This document shows, piece after piece, positions 1 through 14,524 of a stretch of DNA of 64,000 nt. The stretch is from Vicugna pacos (taxonomy: Eukaryota > Chordata > Mammalia > Artiodactyla > Camelidae). The stretch's first letter is position 1; each line of letters starts with the position of its first letter. A model generated the notes under the pieces. The model did not search any database. It saw only the letters and a program-made list of their open reading frames with translations, and was not told the origin of the DNA. The stretch covers positions 5,332,001 through 5,396,000 of the forward strand of contig NC_133018.1 in the NCBI RefSeq assembly GCF_048564905.1, in the 5' to 3' direction. The position numbers and the translations under genes were made by a program.

Positions 1-194
1 TCTACCACTTAAGCTATACCCCCCCCCAAATTTGTAATTTAGAGCCTCGATTTGTTCATTAGAGGGTTGGTTTTGATGATTAACACTTACTCACAATTGC
101 CAATGTCATGTAACGGAGCCATGATTTAAATTTCTGATGTTCTGTGCCTGCATCATCTTTTTTTTTTCCAGTGAAGTTGGATGTTTTATTTCTG

Positions 195-262
195 TTATCT
201 TTGTATTGCCAACACTTAGTATGGCACCTAGCATAGACCATATTAATGTTGTTGAATAATAC
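195..262 (+). repeat. L2 LINE 3' end relic
   Basis: The stretch 'atctttgtattgccaacact' followed by a 'ggcacctagcatagacc' run and 'gttgttgaataat' follows the usual L2 3' end (the 'cagcacctagcacagtgcc ... ttgttgaatga' pattern). Short and diverged. Confidence 0.6.
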
Positions 263-424
263 ACAGTTCCATAGATTTTTTCATACATATTATTATAATC
301 AAAAATATTTTAAATAAGTGAGTCAAACTATCTGTGTGATAATCTTGTGATCAGTGTTGAACTTAACTAATCAAATAGAACAACTTGGTTTTTAGAGAAA
401 TTCTTTTTTTTCTTTTTTTTTTTA

Positions 425-690
425 AGAATCTACGTATAAGTGATATCATATGGTATTTTTCTTTCTCTTTCTGACTTACTTCACTTAGAATGATCTCCAG
501 GTCCATTCATGTTGCTAAGTTTTATTTATTTATTTATTTATTTATTTGTTTGTTTGTTTGTTGTTATTGACGTAGTCAGTTTACAATGCTGTGTCAATTT
601 CTGGTGTACAGCCCAATGCTTCAGTCATACATGAATATACATATATTTATTTTCATATTCTTTTTCACCGTCAGCTACTACAAGTATTGT
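425..690 (-). repeat. L1 fragments: older piece plus inserted 3' end with (ATTT)n tail
   Basis: Positions 425-518 carry minus-strand L1 3' sequence (aagtgatatcatatggtatt to gtccattcatgttgc). Positions 521-562 are a (TTTA)n then (TTTG)n tail, and 563-690 are the extreme L1 3' end (gtcagtttacaatgctgtgt onward). In a single minus-strand L1 the order would be the reverse, so the second piece is a separate, 5'-truncated insertion into or beside the first. Confidence 0.8.
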
Positions 691-699
691 CCTTGTAAG

Positions 700-2075
700 A
701 GAGCTGATTTAACCCCAGAAATGTCACATTTCCATAGACCCTTGAAATTCCTCATGCTGAAAGCTAGGGGTAGCTTGAGAGACAGGATTGAAAAATAATC
801 ACTTGTCTAAAGAAGGGAAGAGGGGAGAACAGGATTTTCTTCCGTATTCCGTGAGGTGCAAGGTGTATGTGTAGGCATGCCCCAAAACAAAAGTAAGTCA
901 CTAGAAGATGAAAGTTTCCCTCATTATACGTGTCCCACAATGTACCTGTATTTCCACAAATTCCCATCCTGACTAAGAAACCCCAATAGGTCCTCACTTG
1001 GCGTTTGGAATCCATCCTTTGAAGCCATCGCTTAATGCTGCACTGTCACTGGGGGAGGTCCCTTGTAACGGTTACAATTTTTGTTCCAAAAGGCTTCAAA
1101 ATTCAGTGGCAGGAGTCTCGTGTGTGCTACTAATAATAAAGATTATGACATTCTTCCTTTCCCTGGCCAGGGATGTGGGGAGTAGCCTCTCAGAAAACAG
1201 TGTTTGCAATTTACCCTAATTACTGAATTCTGGAAAAATAAAATCCAGGGACAGTATTGGGTCAGTGCTCAGCGTCAAAGCCATCATAAAACCTTCCTTC
1301 CGCTGTGACAGATTGTACAGAGTGAGCCAGTGTCGGGTAAGATGCTGAGTACGTCAGCCCGGGCGCTGGGGCACCTGGCCGTATCTCAGAAGCAAGTCTG
1401 CCTTGCCAAGGGATGGATCCCACGAAGAGCAGACCTTGCTTTGAGGGAACCCTAGCCCAGAGGAAGTGGGACGGTCCTGCCAGGCTGCTGTCAACTGATA
1501 AAATGCACAACCTGGAAGTTGAGAGCTGTTTGGCAGACGTCCTGGGGACTCAAGCCCTGGACCCCGCCTCTCGGATGGTTCTAAGAGGCTGTTCCACCCA
1601 GGCAAGGGAGAAGGCAGCGTACACAGGAGTTTTTTCTAACAAAGACCAGGTAGTCAGAACATCAAAAGACAACTGCTAAAGAAAACCAGCCATCTCCAGC
1701 GAAGGAATTTAGCCCTTTTCTAAGTATGGGAAGGTGCAAAGGTCTGGGCTCACTGAAGTCACTCCTTTGATGGGCACCTAGCTGTCTAGGGCCAGCGTCT
1801 TGTACTTCCACATGCTGAGTTCCCTCCAGGGGCACCTCCGGGGGTGTCTGCAGAGGCCAGGCTGCCTGCTTGTCTGCATCCTGAGTTCCCTCCGCTGTCA
1901 GGGGAGGGGTGGCGGTCTGTCTGATGACTTGACAGCCACAGCATCCTTTGTTACTGCCACAGCTGTCAATATTTTTCATTGACACTCCCCAGTGAGGGCT
2001 GCTGGTGCCTCAGGGATGGCACCAACCCAGAGACAGGGCCTCGTCTAGGGACTGGTGCATTTAGACTCTCAGAAA
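700..2075. other. Intron 23 unique sequence
   Basis: No gene, RNA or recognisable repeat seen. Open frames here are short, overlapping and lack similarity that I can recognise. Composition is moderate, with several CpGs between 1330 and 1600. Confidence 0.5.
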
Positions 2076-2079
2076 AACA

Positions 2080-2300
2080 ACTGTTCACTGAGCGTCTAGA
2101 CACCGTGAAGGTCCTCACACAGCGACCTCATCAACTGCTCACACCACCTTTTGAGATTGGTGTCATCATACCCACTGCATAGATGAGGTATGGAGAAGGA
2201 AGCGGATTTGCTCAGGTCACTTGGCAACATTTGTTATGGTGCAAAAATCTAAATTCCATCCGTCTAACTCTATAGACTGCATACTCTTAATCACTACTGA
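2080..2300 (+). repeat. MIR SINE relic
   Basis: Follows the MIR consensus: 'ttcactgagcgtctagacac', then 'atcatacccactgcatagatgaggtatgg', then 'gctcaggtcacttggcaac'. Ancient mammal-wide tRNA-derived SINE, diverged. Confidence 0.7.
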
Positions 2301-2344
2301 GCCTCTGCGGGTACAGGTAAACTGCACAATGAGGAGACGCCCTC

Positions 2345-2545
2345 AGAAGTAACTTACTGAACGTCTGCTATTCACTAAGGACCACGTAGATGTTATTTAT
2401 CATTTTCTAAACACAATAAGGCAGACCATTTTACCTCTATTTTATAGAAGAAGAAACTGAAGCTTGGCTATATTAAGGAATTTGACAAAGTTTGCCACTG
2501 CTAAGAGGCAGAGATGATTTTCTGGCTTCAAAACCCACATGCATT
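2345..2545 (+). repeat. MIR SINE relic
   Basis: A second MIR-like copy: 'cttactgaacgtctgctatt', then 'cattttacctctattttatag', 'aagaaactgaagcttggc' and the loss-of-sequence tail 'tgccactgctaagaggcag'. Confidence 0.65.
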
Positions 2546-2589
2546 TTCCCATGAGAGAGGGACCACAGGATGCCGGTTCAGGCCTCTGC

Positions 2590-2765
2590 TCCTGTCCAGC
2601 TGCACGACCTTGGGAAAATATTAAACATCTGCCTGACCCAACTTCTTCATCTATAAAATGGAGTAACAATAGTACCTACTTACTAAGGTTATTATGAGGC
2701 TTGCATGAGTTTACTCCCTTAGACCTTGAGTTTAATCTCTCCGACCAGTGTGTGCTCATATAATG
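2590..2765 (+). repeat. MIR-family relic, 5' half type
   Basis: Contains 'ctgcacgaccttgggaaaat', 'tcttcatctataaaatggag' and 'atagtacctacttactaagg', the typical MIRb/MIR3 core. Confidence 0.65.
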
Positions 2766-2881
2766 AGCCCTCAGCAGATGTCAGCCACAGGCCACTGCTC
2801 CTCAAAGTGGGGCGCCTGCCCGGAGTGCACGCTGACTGGATTAGAAAGTGCACAAACTCAAAGGATAAAGCACGGAGTGCC

Positions 2882-3393
2882 TGTAACCGGAAAGAACAAA
2901 TCTGACTCAATATTAGATCGGCTCCTTTGGCTTTAACTCTGTGCCCTGTTTTCTAGGCTCCAACTTGCTCGCTTTGCACCTTTTGTAAAACAGTGTTGCC
3001 TTTAGCCAGAAATAGACAGGACAGCCTGTTCCCAAGGCTCTGAGCTTTAAGGATATTAACACTTCCCCCACTTATATAAAGATGACAAGTTGCAGAATAG
3101 AAAATAACCTTTGCCTTGTTAGAGATTTCACAGGGGCACCATGACCTGACCCACACGGACAGCTGCAAGAACAGAAGAATTCCTACATCAAGAAATCTGC
3201 AACAACCGACCACACTCCCTCCCCTTTTTAGAAGCCTGAATTCTGACTTGAGTAAGATGGTTCTCCAAGCCTTTAGTCTGCCATCCTCTCAGTCTGCGGA
3301 TTTTCCAAATAGTCACTATTCTTTGCCCCAACACCTCGTCTCCCGATTTATTGGCCTGTTGTGCTGTGAGCAGAATGAATTTGGACTCCGTAA
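2882..3393 (+). mobile_element. Solo LTR of an endogenous retrovirus (class I-like), fossil
   Basis: About 512 bp, homologous along its length to the LTR at 20189-20634. It starts tgtaacc and is flanked by a six-base direct repeat, agtgcc, at 2876-2881 and 3394-3399, as expected of a target duplication. There is no internal retroviral region on either side, so it is a solo LTR. Orientation is set by the matching copy, which carries the polyadenylation signal. Divergence from the other copy suggests an old insertion. Confidence 0.75.
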
Positions 3394-3399
3394 AGTGCC

Positions 3400-4935
3400 T
3401 ACACACACACACACACACAGGTTTCTTAGAGAAGAGAATATAGTTGCTTTACAAACAAAACTATAGGTCAGTCTTTTGGCTCTGCAGCAGTATGGAGTAG
3501 ATGCACTTCCTCCTGTTCCTCTGATCACAGCTTACATGCCTGGGCATTATATATAAAACACATACAAGGAGACTGCAGATGAAGAGAGGAAAGCGGTCCA
3601 GCTGGGGGCTTTGGGATTGTGAGGAATGACACGGCGATGAGTTCCCTTCTTATTTCCTCATTTATCCCAGACTAAGAAGCTGGGAAGCGTTAACAGCTAG
3701 AAGACAAAAACCAAAACAAAACAAGAGAAGTCTGCTCTCTCTAGCCAAAGGACCAGAAAAGGAACAGCATAGCAAGACAGGAAACTTTTACACAAAACTG
3801 CCTTATTGCAGTCAAGTACCACCGGGGAAGCAACACTGCAGCCCACCCGCCCCCGCCCCCACGGGCGACGGCCCCCACGGGCGACGGCCCCCGGGGAGAG
3901 CCGGCACCTCCACAGGAAGGCATAAAAAAGAAACAGAGAAACTTTTAGCGGTAATCAACAGGAAAAAAAAAATAGCAGATATAAGTTTAATATATGAATG
4001 GAAGAGAACGGGTCGGGGGAAGGAGAGAGAGACAGAGAGGCTAAGAGATAGACAGAAGGGAGAAAAGGGGTTATGTCAACTGTAAGCTTTAGCACTTTAG
4101 ATTCCAGCTGCTTTATCTGTTAGTTGGGTTACGACCTGCAAATAGAGAACAGTACAAAGATAGTCGCATGTGCCATAAAACCCCTGAAAGAGCGCTTAGC
4201 CCATAAAGATACACAGAGCTGGGACTCCACGGATGGAAAACGTGCTTTTACAATCCAAAAAATAATTCGTTGAGGTAAGCTGCCCCTTTTTAGGAGACAG
4301 CAAACGGAAGCCTCTGAACACACAAAAAAACCCTCTAATGTGAGGGTCAGAGCTAGCGATGAAGCTGGGCACTGCCAGCAAACTGCCAACACCACCACCT
4401 GCCTGAGCATTTGAGAGTCAAGGCAAGGGTGCGGGCAGCTCTCCAGTGGCCCCCCTTCCTGGGCTGAGCCCCCGCTGCTTTTTCTGTGGGGGGTGCAGTT
4501 AGCTTGATTGGTGTTTCAGTGCTTCACTCTCTGCCCCATGAAAAGTCTGCTAGAAGGAGGCTGATTTGGGGAGAAGAGAGTCATGACTTCCTGTGGCTGC
4601 CAGCAGGACATCAGATACACACATTATGCTCCACTTTGCCAGGAGCCTTTACGTTTCCCAAAAGATTCATTTGTCTTACTCCCCAAGTCTCTCAGAAAAA
4701 CAATACCTTCACCAAAGGCCTAGGAAAAGCGTGTTTGCACACCGTCCAGCTCGTATTATGCGTTCATTCCCCTCGGGGATTATTTTCAATCCATCCTGGC
4801 TCTAAACATCAAATTCTGTCACCAAGGACCAAAACACTCGACTGTCAAAAGCACAAATCAAGATGCAAAATGTCACAAAGATGCCCTGACAAATCCTACG
4901 TTAGATGTATCCAGCTTTAGGTTAAAAACATGCCT
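3400..4935. other. Intron 23 unique sequence with (AC)n and a GC-rich tandem pair
   Basis: A short (AC)n run lies at 3401-3420. At 3856-3887 a 16-bp CpG-rich unit (cccccacgggcgacgg) is present twice, perfectly, inside a C-rich stretch. The rest shows no gene or recognisable repeat. Confidence 0.55.
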
Positions 4936-4938
4936 GTG

Positions 4939-5190
4939 ATTCTTATGGTTACCCGGGGAGGTGGGGAGGGGGTGGGAAGGGATAAACTGGGACTTTCAGA
5001 TTTGCAGACACTAATTACTATATATAAAGTAGATAAACAACACAGGGAACTATAGTCAATATCTGTAGTAACCTAGAATGAAAAAGAATATGAAAGTGAA
5101 TACGTGGATGTGGATGTGTGACTGAAGCACTGTGCTGTACACCGGAAACACACACAACATTGTAAACTGACTCTACTTCAATAAAAAAAT
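4939..5190 (+). repeat. Young L1 3' end, 5'-truncated, with target duplication
   Basis: Matches the camelid-type L1 3' UTR, from the 'gggaggtggggaggggg' run to 'gtaaactgactctacttcaa' and an A-rich tail. It is flanked by aaaaacatgcctgtg (4924-4938) and aaaaaccgtgcctgtg (about 5191-5206), a near-perfect target-site duplication, so both ends are well fixed. Confidence 0.9.
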
Positions 5191-5209
5191 AAAAACCGTG
5201 CCTGTGGCG

Positions 5210-6600
5210 ACACACAGGAGCTTCCAGACTGCACGCATGGAGGCCAGACATGACGCCGAGAGCCGAGCCCCTCACGCTGAAAGAGACGTGGTTTCCCAAA
5301 AAGAATGTTTACTAATGAAGTCTCCTACTTCCGTTTTGGACTGAAACCATTCCTGCTACTCTTCCTTCCCAAAAGGCTTTGTAAGACACCCTGTTTCCAG
5401 TTCTTAATCAGAAAACCATCTCACTCGTTCCTTTCTACGAAGATAAAGCATGCTCTGAGCAGAACAACAGCTTCTGTTTCTGCAGGCCCTTGGCGGTGGC
5501 ACACAGGCGCACGCCAGCTCACACAGCCTGCTGCCTTCCACACTCTTCAGCCCCTTGCCTGTCCTCGGGCTGCTCAGGGCCCCAGGACAGGGGGCACTGT
5601 CTCCTCGTCAGCCCCCACTGGAGACTTGAACAGCCGCATCTCCTGGGTCTCCCGGGGTGATGCCTAGCTAAACTTCACGGAGAAGGAAGCTTCCTACCTC
5701 ACAGAAATAAAGCCCCATTGTCATACTTCCCACAGAGAGAGGGGGTCCAGGTGGGAGAGGAGATGGGTAACCACAGGGTGTGCTGAAGCAGAGAAGGCAC
5801 ATTCAAGCGGGGAGAAGGCCTCTGCTGTCTGCACCCCACTCCCCATCACGTTGCAGCTGGTGACCGGCTGCCAGCCACAGTGTTCTCGGGGTGAGGCCTG
5901 GGGACGATGTCAGGCAGACAGGGCAGAAGTCACAGCAAGGAGCAGTGCAAAGCGAAGGGGCAAAGCTTGGAAAGGAAAAGGCATCTGAGGATAAAATACT
6001 AAAAATGTGCTTTTGTTCCATCAGAATAGACTCCAATTTGGGTGGTTTCCTTTCCACGCATTCAACCTGATGAAAGGTATCCACCATCTTGAGCAAATAA
6101 AAGACAAAAAACTCAAGAAAGTCATGTCTTGGGCTTGCTCTTTCTCAGGAAACGCGTTTTCGTTGCACACTCTGTGGCCCCCCCAGCCAGCTCGCTCTGC
6201 ACCCCGTCTCCTGACCAACACCCCCGTTCTCGGCCACATGTAGGGCTGGACTCTCCTCTCTCCCCTCAACGGACCTGCAGTCAGCCAGCCTCTCGCTTCC
6301 TTAAACTCAACCCCATGTTGGCAAAGCCCCTTTACGTGCTGAGATCCCCCACTGAGGAAAAATGGAGAGTCACACAGGAATCATATGGAGACCCCTTAAA
6401 AGTTCTGCCCAGTACCTCTTGTAAAACTGCCTGGCACCTTCTCCCACATTGCCACATTCGGAGTTTGACCTTAACTATGCATTGGTGTTTATAACTATGC
6501 CTAGGAGATTGCAACTTCCCTTGCTGAGCAGTGACTGAAGGCCAAAGTTGGCCTGATGTATGATCACCACCCTCAGCCTCCAACATCAGACGACGCTGGC
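5210..6600. other. Intron 23 unique sequence
   Basis: No gene or recognisable repeat seen. The longer frames (5305-5667, 6129-6494) show no domain and overlap others on both strands. Confidence 0.5.
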
Positions 6601-6604
6601 TCTG

Positions 6605-6721
6605 GAGGAGGGCACAGCTCAGTGGTGGAGCACGTGCCTAGCACGCACAAGGTCCCGGGTTCAATCCCCAGTGCCTCAATTAAATAAATAAATAAACCTA
6701 ATTACTTTCCTTCCCTCAAAG
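6605..6721 (+). repeat. Camelid tRNA-derived SINE (Vic-1-like)
   Basis: Has the A box (cacagctcagtggtggagc), the B box (gggttcaatcc) and the (aaat)n-cctaatta tail. Followed by a (GAAA)-rich, degenerate repeat (6740-6800) that probably grew from A-rich sequence. Confidence 0.88.
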
Positions 6722-6799
6722 TATGTATGTTTTTAATAATAAAGAAAGAAAAGTAATAAAAGAAAGAAAGAAAAGTAATAAAAGGAAAAAAGAAACACA

Positions 6800-8190
6800 A
6801 GGCCTACTTGAAAAGTTCAGTGTGCACATGTGTCACCCACTGGAGCTGAGCCCCAAATGTCTGCAAGGCCTGGTGGACTCCTTCAGGCAGGCAGGTGTCC
6901 TGGTTATTTTTCCAAAGTTCCACTGGAGAAAATGTCAGTGGAGTACTGTTGCCCTAAACCCCTCCAATTTTTCATGATATTAATACTGGGCCTCTCCTGT
7001 CTACCTGTGAGACCAACCAGTGTTGCTAACGGCCCTAAGGTCCCTGTTGTCTGGAGCCCCGCTGTGGTCGCCAGCAGGTAGGGGGCCCGTGCACTGCACG
7101 CTTGGCTGAAAAGAGTAAAGAGTTTCCAGCTGTGCAGGAATTAGCAACCTGGTCCAAATGAGGGAGCCGTACAGCTGCAGGGCCCCAGTCTGCACTGCAC
7201 CTCCCACTGCGGCCGCCCTCAGAGCACTGGTCTCTGAAGCCCCATGAATTCTGTTCTTGTTGAAAGGATCATGCTTAAGTGACAGGACTGTTTCTTTTAT
7301 ATTCAGAAGAGGCAGATAAGAATCTAAACAGAAGACGTCAGTCAAGTGCTAAGTTTCAGATCCTACCCCTCAGCAGCAGGGTCCACAGCGTACCCAGAGT
7401 CCAGCTGAGGGCTGCAAGTTCAGTGTCCCCGTGGCTCAATCTCCAGCCAAGCGCCTCCTCCCCACACCCGTGTCTCCCAAGAGTGTCATTCAAATTAATG
7501 TCTTGGCAAAACTCTCAAGTATTGCTAGTCATTCATGGAGGGGCATGGCCAGTACGGTAAGTCCATCAAAAGTCAGCATCCTACTATACGGAGGCATGGA
7601 TGTTTCCTCCCCGGGTATGATGGTCAAGGCTCTGTCCCCAAGCTCAGCCCAGCCAAGCAGTACGCCGCACAGGCACAGGTCCCAGGGCAGGGACCACGAC
7701 CTGCAGAGGACTCTGCCACTCAGCCAGAGCTGCTGCTGCAGATCTTCAGCGGGGCTGGTTCTGAGAACTGTCTCCATGCGTGTGCCAGACTTGAATTTAC
7801 AGTCCGAGAACTTCAATAGAAATCTTGCTTAATGCCAAATGAAGGTCAGTTCATTTTGGCAGTGCCATTTTACAGGCACCACCAATATCCATCTGCCCAC
7901 TCCCTGCCTCCAAAGTGCAGTGGTACATATGAAAGCCAGCACGCAGGGGCCAGAACCCCAAAGCGGTCCTCCTTGGTGGGAGCTGCGGTCAGCTTCACTC
8001 CCCCTCCAGGGCCTCCTCTCTGTGCTGTCTCCTGATGCCCGCTCCCAGGCTGCAATATTCCTGGGTCCTTTCAATCTTGAGCTTTTTCCCTGGGCAATCA
8101 GCAGGAGGATGTCAGACTCTCATTATGCACCCTTATCATGGGCCATCAAGGCACAGGTCCCCATTGGAATTTTCGAGAGAACAACATAAA
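6800..8190. other. Intron 23 unique sequence
   Basis: No gene or known repeat recognised. Several overlapping frames between 7279 and 8189 are on both strands and none has family similarity. Confidence 0.5.
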
Positions 8191-8312
8191 ATCTAATTAC
8201 TCTCTTTATTCCTTTGAGAGCTACATAAGTTTCAAAAGCTAAAGCTCTAAGCATTCTTGGAAATAATGAACAGTACATATACGTAAATTTAAAAATATAT
8301 GTGCAGTAAAAA
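8190..8312 (+). repeat. Unclassified retroposed repeat, copy 1
   Basis: 'Ttattcctttga', 'aaaagctaaagctctaa' and 'aatgaacagtacatata' also occur in the same order on the minus strand at about 47150-47330. This copy ends in a run of 11 A (8309-8319), as a retroposed transcript would. I do not recognise the source. Confidence 0.55.
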
Positions 8313-8321
8313 AAAAAAGAT

Positions 8322-8815
8322 CAAGCCATGAAAGACACAGAAGAAACTTAAAAGACCTATTACTGAATGAAAGAAGCCAGTCTGAACAGGCTGCAAACTC
8401 TACGATTCCAACCAAATGACCTTCTGAAAAGGCACAGCTACAGAAACAATAAAAAGGTCGTGGTTTCCAGGGGTTTGGGGAGAGGGAGGGAGGGAGGGAT
8501 GGAGCACAGGGGATTTCTAGGGCAATGAAATTACTCTGTATGATACTGTAGTGGTGGCTACATGTCATGCGTCTGTCAAAACCCACAGAATATACAACAT
8601 CAAGAGTGAGCCCTAATGTAAACTCTGGACTTTGGTTGATAATAATGTGCCCATGTTTGTTCATCGATTGTACCAAATACGCCACACTGATGAGGGGTGT
8701 TGAGGGGAGCGGAGTACACATGTGTGGGTGGGGAGGGCTGTGCGCGAACTCTGTATTCTCTGCTCAATTCTGCTGTGAACCTGAAACTGCTCTAAAAGAA
8801 CAAAGTCTATTTAAA
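8322..8815 (+). repeat. Old L1 3' end (L1M type)
   Basis: Matches older L1 3' UTR: 'tttccaggggtttggggaga', 'ctctggactttggttgataa', 'tcatcgattgtaccaaatac' and 'tgtgaacctgaaactgctct' in the expected order. Confidence 0.8.
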
Positions 8816-8902
8816 AAAACCTAATTACTCTCTAATTATGAAAACATTTTCTTATCTTAGTGCGTAACAGCATGTATTGTTGGGTTTCTTTAAGTAAACT
8901 TA

Positions 8903-11660
<2,758 letters not shown>

Positions 11661-11669
11661 CCTTTATCA

Positions 11670-11790
11670 TCTCATCTTTGCCATGACTCTCGAGGCCCCC
11701 AGTGTCCCCACGAAGAAACTGAGGAACAGAGAGGTAACATGCTGAGTTGACGGGGTTGGGAAGTGGTGGGGCCAGGACGCCAGCCAGGCA
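11670..11790 (+). repeat. MIR relic
   Basis: 'Acgaagaaactgaggaacag' then 'agaggtaacatgctgag' and 'agtggtggggccaggacgcc' fit the MIR 3' half. Confidence 0.5.
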
Positions 11791-11799
11791 CTGACTCCA

Positions 11800-12305
11800 G
11801 AGGAAGATCAGAGAGGGCGGGACTCGGGCTTCACGATGCAAGCCTGAAGCCATCCTGTAGGCAGTTGTGCGGAGCGTCTGGGGGCCCCCGAGCAGGTGGC
11901 GATGCTGGCCCCAGCTAGGAGCTGACACACTGATGCCCCATCCCATCACCCTGTCAGCCAGCTGACTCTTGCTCTAGGCAAGAGTCTACACTCTTGCAGA
12001 ACCATCCTGCCTGGGGGTTATTTCCCAGGGCCTGACGACTCTGTTACTACAGGAAGGCCACACTCCTCAGAGCGCCCTGCCCCGCTGGCCTCCACCGCAG
12101 AACACACACTTCAGCAGTCGGGCGGGGCCTGCTCTGCCACCCCGATTTTTCTAACAGGTTTACAAGACTTAACATGGAGAGCTCTGCTTCTGGACGAGAG
12201 AGATCCTCACACATGATCCAGGGTCACATTCACGTGTGAGCTCTAAAAAGGCAACCCCCTCCTTCCCTCCTATCAGGGATTAATGACTGAAAAAACACTC
12301 CTTTC
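11800..12305. other. Intron 22 unique sequence
   Basis: Nothing recognisable seen. Confidence 0.45.
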
Positions 12306-12314
12306 GGCTACCAA

Positions 12315-13688
12315 TCAAGATTCCGGAGTAGGAAGATGTGGAGCTCCCTTGCCCTTCAAAAACACATCAAAAATACATCTACACGTGGGACAATTCTTAT
12401 AGAAAAATCAGCTGAAAGCTGGCAAAAGATTTCTTATACAAGCAAAGAGGTAAGGTCCCATGTACTCAAGAAGGACCAAAAAATAAAAAGGTACCAGGAG
12501 AGGACTAGCACCCCTGGGAGGGCGCTGTGAGAGAGGGAGGTCCACACAGGTGGCCCCTTGCCCTGAGAGCTCCGCGTGCCCTCTCAGAGAGGGCTGCCAG
12601 CACACACAGAGGGACTGGAGGGGCCTGAACTCTCCTTGCAAGGAGCGAGTATGCGCTGGCTTGCTGACAGTCAGGGCAGAGAGAGACCGGTGCTGACAAC
12701 TCCCGCCTCACTGCACTTCCAAGCCAGAAACCGGCACTGGGGGCAGGGCTGCTAACATGCAGGAGCCGGTCACTGAAACTCAGGCTTCGGTGGGTAGGTT
12801 CTGGGAGAGGACATGGTCTAGCTGCATGAGGACAGCACAGAGGGCCTAGAGTGTAGCCCAGAGCCCATCATTAGTGGATGCAGAGTTGGGCACAGGTCTG
12901 CCATAGGAGCCCCATTATCAGCATGCATAGGTCCCCAAAGGAGCACCATCCTCGGTGTGCTGCCAGCAGGGCAAGGCTCTGGTGGCGGCAGGCTTTGTGA
13001 GCTTGCCCATGGCAGAGGTGGGTCCAAGCATGCCACACACCCAAGATGATGGGTAGCGACCCAGAATCTCACATCTCCAGTGGGCAGCCCCTGGGGAGGA
13101 GGACACAGCCAGCCCTTTCCCAGTGGGCGTGCCCTAGCGCTGGCTGCCTCACAGCGCAGCCTGGGGCTGGATCTGGGGCAGAGGTGCTGGAGGAGCCCTG
13201 CCACAGGGGCGGCCTCGATCCCGGGCGGCAGCACGACCACGTCAGTTCCTGCAGCCAAAACAGCCCGCTGCCCCCAGCGACAGTCTGGCACTAGGTCTGG
13301 GACATACACAATGGAGAAAGGGGTGAGACCCTGAGCTGCTTCTGGGCAGAACCGTGGATGCCGAACAGGTGGCACGTAGGTTCACCGTGACCATGCAGGC
13401 CTCCTTGCTTCGGTGCTCACCTCCTTGAGGACAGAACACACACTTAAGGGTAACAAGGCCTTATCGGACCCAACCCTCATAGCTGCTACTCCAACAACTG
13501 AGGAGCAGGCCCTGCCCCCCAACAGGGCGGTGACAGCCAGCGGCGGCCCAGGGCAACACAGGGCCTGGTCACCCCCACACCAATCACAAGCCCTATCAAG
13601 GGGATAAGAACCAGCAAACTCTGAGGAAAGATGGGGCAAGCATCCATACCAAAAACAGGCCTCGTACCAAAAATACTGGACTTCTAGG
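12315..13688 (+). repeat. L1 5' UTR region
   Basis: Starts 'gattccggagtaggaagatg' and continues 'aaaatacatctacacgtggg', 'cagctgaaagctggcaaaag', the usual ungulate L1 5' end. The GC-rich remainder (from about 13150) matches a second copy at 46020-46590 (shared 'ggagcaggccctgccccc'-type and 'ccctatcaaggggataa' blocks), which supports an L1 leader rather than a host promoter. The open frame 12818-13375 on the minus strand is a chance frame in this GC-rich leader. Confidence 0.8.
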
Positions 13689-13689
13689 G

Positions 13690-13919
13690 TCTACAAAGGG
13701 ATACACCCACACTTGCAAATATTGACAGGTATGTATCAAATAGATAAACAAGTTTATACTGTATAGCGCAGGGAAATATATTCAAGATCTTGTAGTAGCT
13801 CGTGGTGAAAGAGAATATGAAAATGAATATATGTATATTTATGTATGACTGAAGAATTGTGCTGCACACCAGAAACTGACACACTGTAAACTGACTATAA
13901 CTCGAAAAAAAAAAAAAAA
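13690..13919 (+). repeat. Young L1 3' end inserted in an L1
   Basis: 'Gtatgtatcaaatagataaa' through 'gtaaactgactataactcg' and a 17-A tail. It separates an L1 leader (before 13688) from L1 ORF1 sequence (after 13920), so it is a 5'-truncated insertion into an older L1, or the product of an internal rearrangement. Confidence 0.85.
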
Positions 13920-14520
13920 AGCTTCACGACCACAATAGAGAACTGTTTCACCTAAATTCATGGAGACAGAAAAAGTTAAGTTAAAATGAAAATGCAGATG
14001 ATCTCCCAAATGAAAGAGCAAGAGAAATTACCCTGGAAAAATGAATAATGAAACAGAGATAATTAGTCTACCAGATACTGAGTTCAAAATGTTGGTAATA
14101 AAGTGCTAACTGAATTAAGAAAGAGTATTGATTGAAATGTAGGTCACCGTGAACAAGGAAGTAGAAACTACAAAGATGAACTATTCAAAATTAAGTAACT
14201 CAGTTGCCAAGATAAAAGCCAAGCTACAGGCAATCAATAGCAGAGTAAATAATGCAGAAGAACAAATCAGTGATCTGGAAGAAACAATAGTGGACGTCAC
14301 TCCATCAGAACAGCAGACAGAAAGACAAGTTGCATGAAGGCAACATAAGAGAGTTATGAGGTATATGGGGTAATATAAAGTGTGCGAACTTACACATAAT
14401 AAGGGTTCCAGAAGGACAAGAAAGAGTAAGGTAATCGAAATGTATCTGAAGAAATTATGGCTGAAAATGTCCAAACTTAATTAAGGAAACAGATATTCGG
14501 GTACAGGGAGTACAGAGATC
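13920..14520 (+). repeat. L1 ORF1 region
   Basis: ORF1-type coding relic: the short frame at 14149-14337 reads NKEVETTKMNYSKLSNSVAK and later VNNAEEQISDLEETI, the coiled-coil part of ORF1p. Likely continues the element begun at 12315. Confidence 0.8.
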
Positions 14521-14524
14521 TTCA

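Noticed and set aside
8239-8721. 160-codon open frame on the minus strand
   Set aside because: It runs antisense across an old L1 tail and a retroposed fragment; not a gene.
12818-13375. 185-codon open frame on the minus strand
   Set aside because: It lies in the GC-rich L1 leader that recurs at 46020-46590, and has no family similarity; open by composition.
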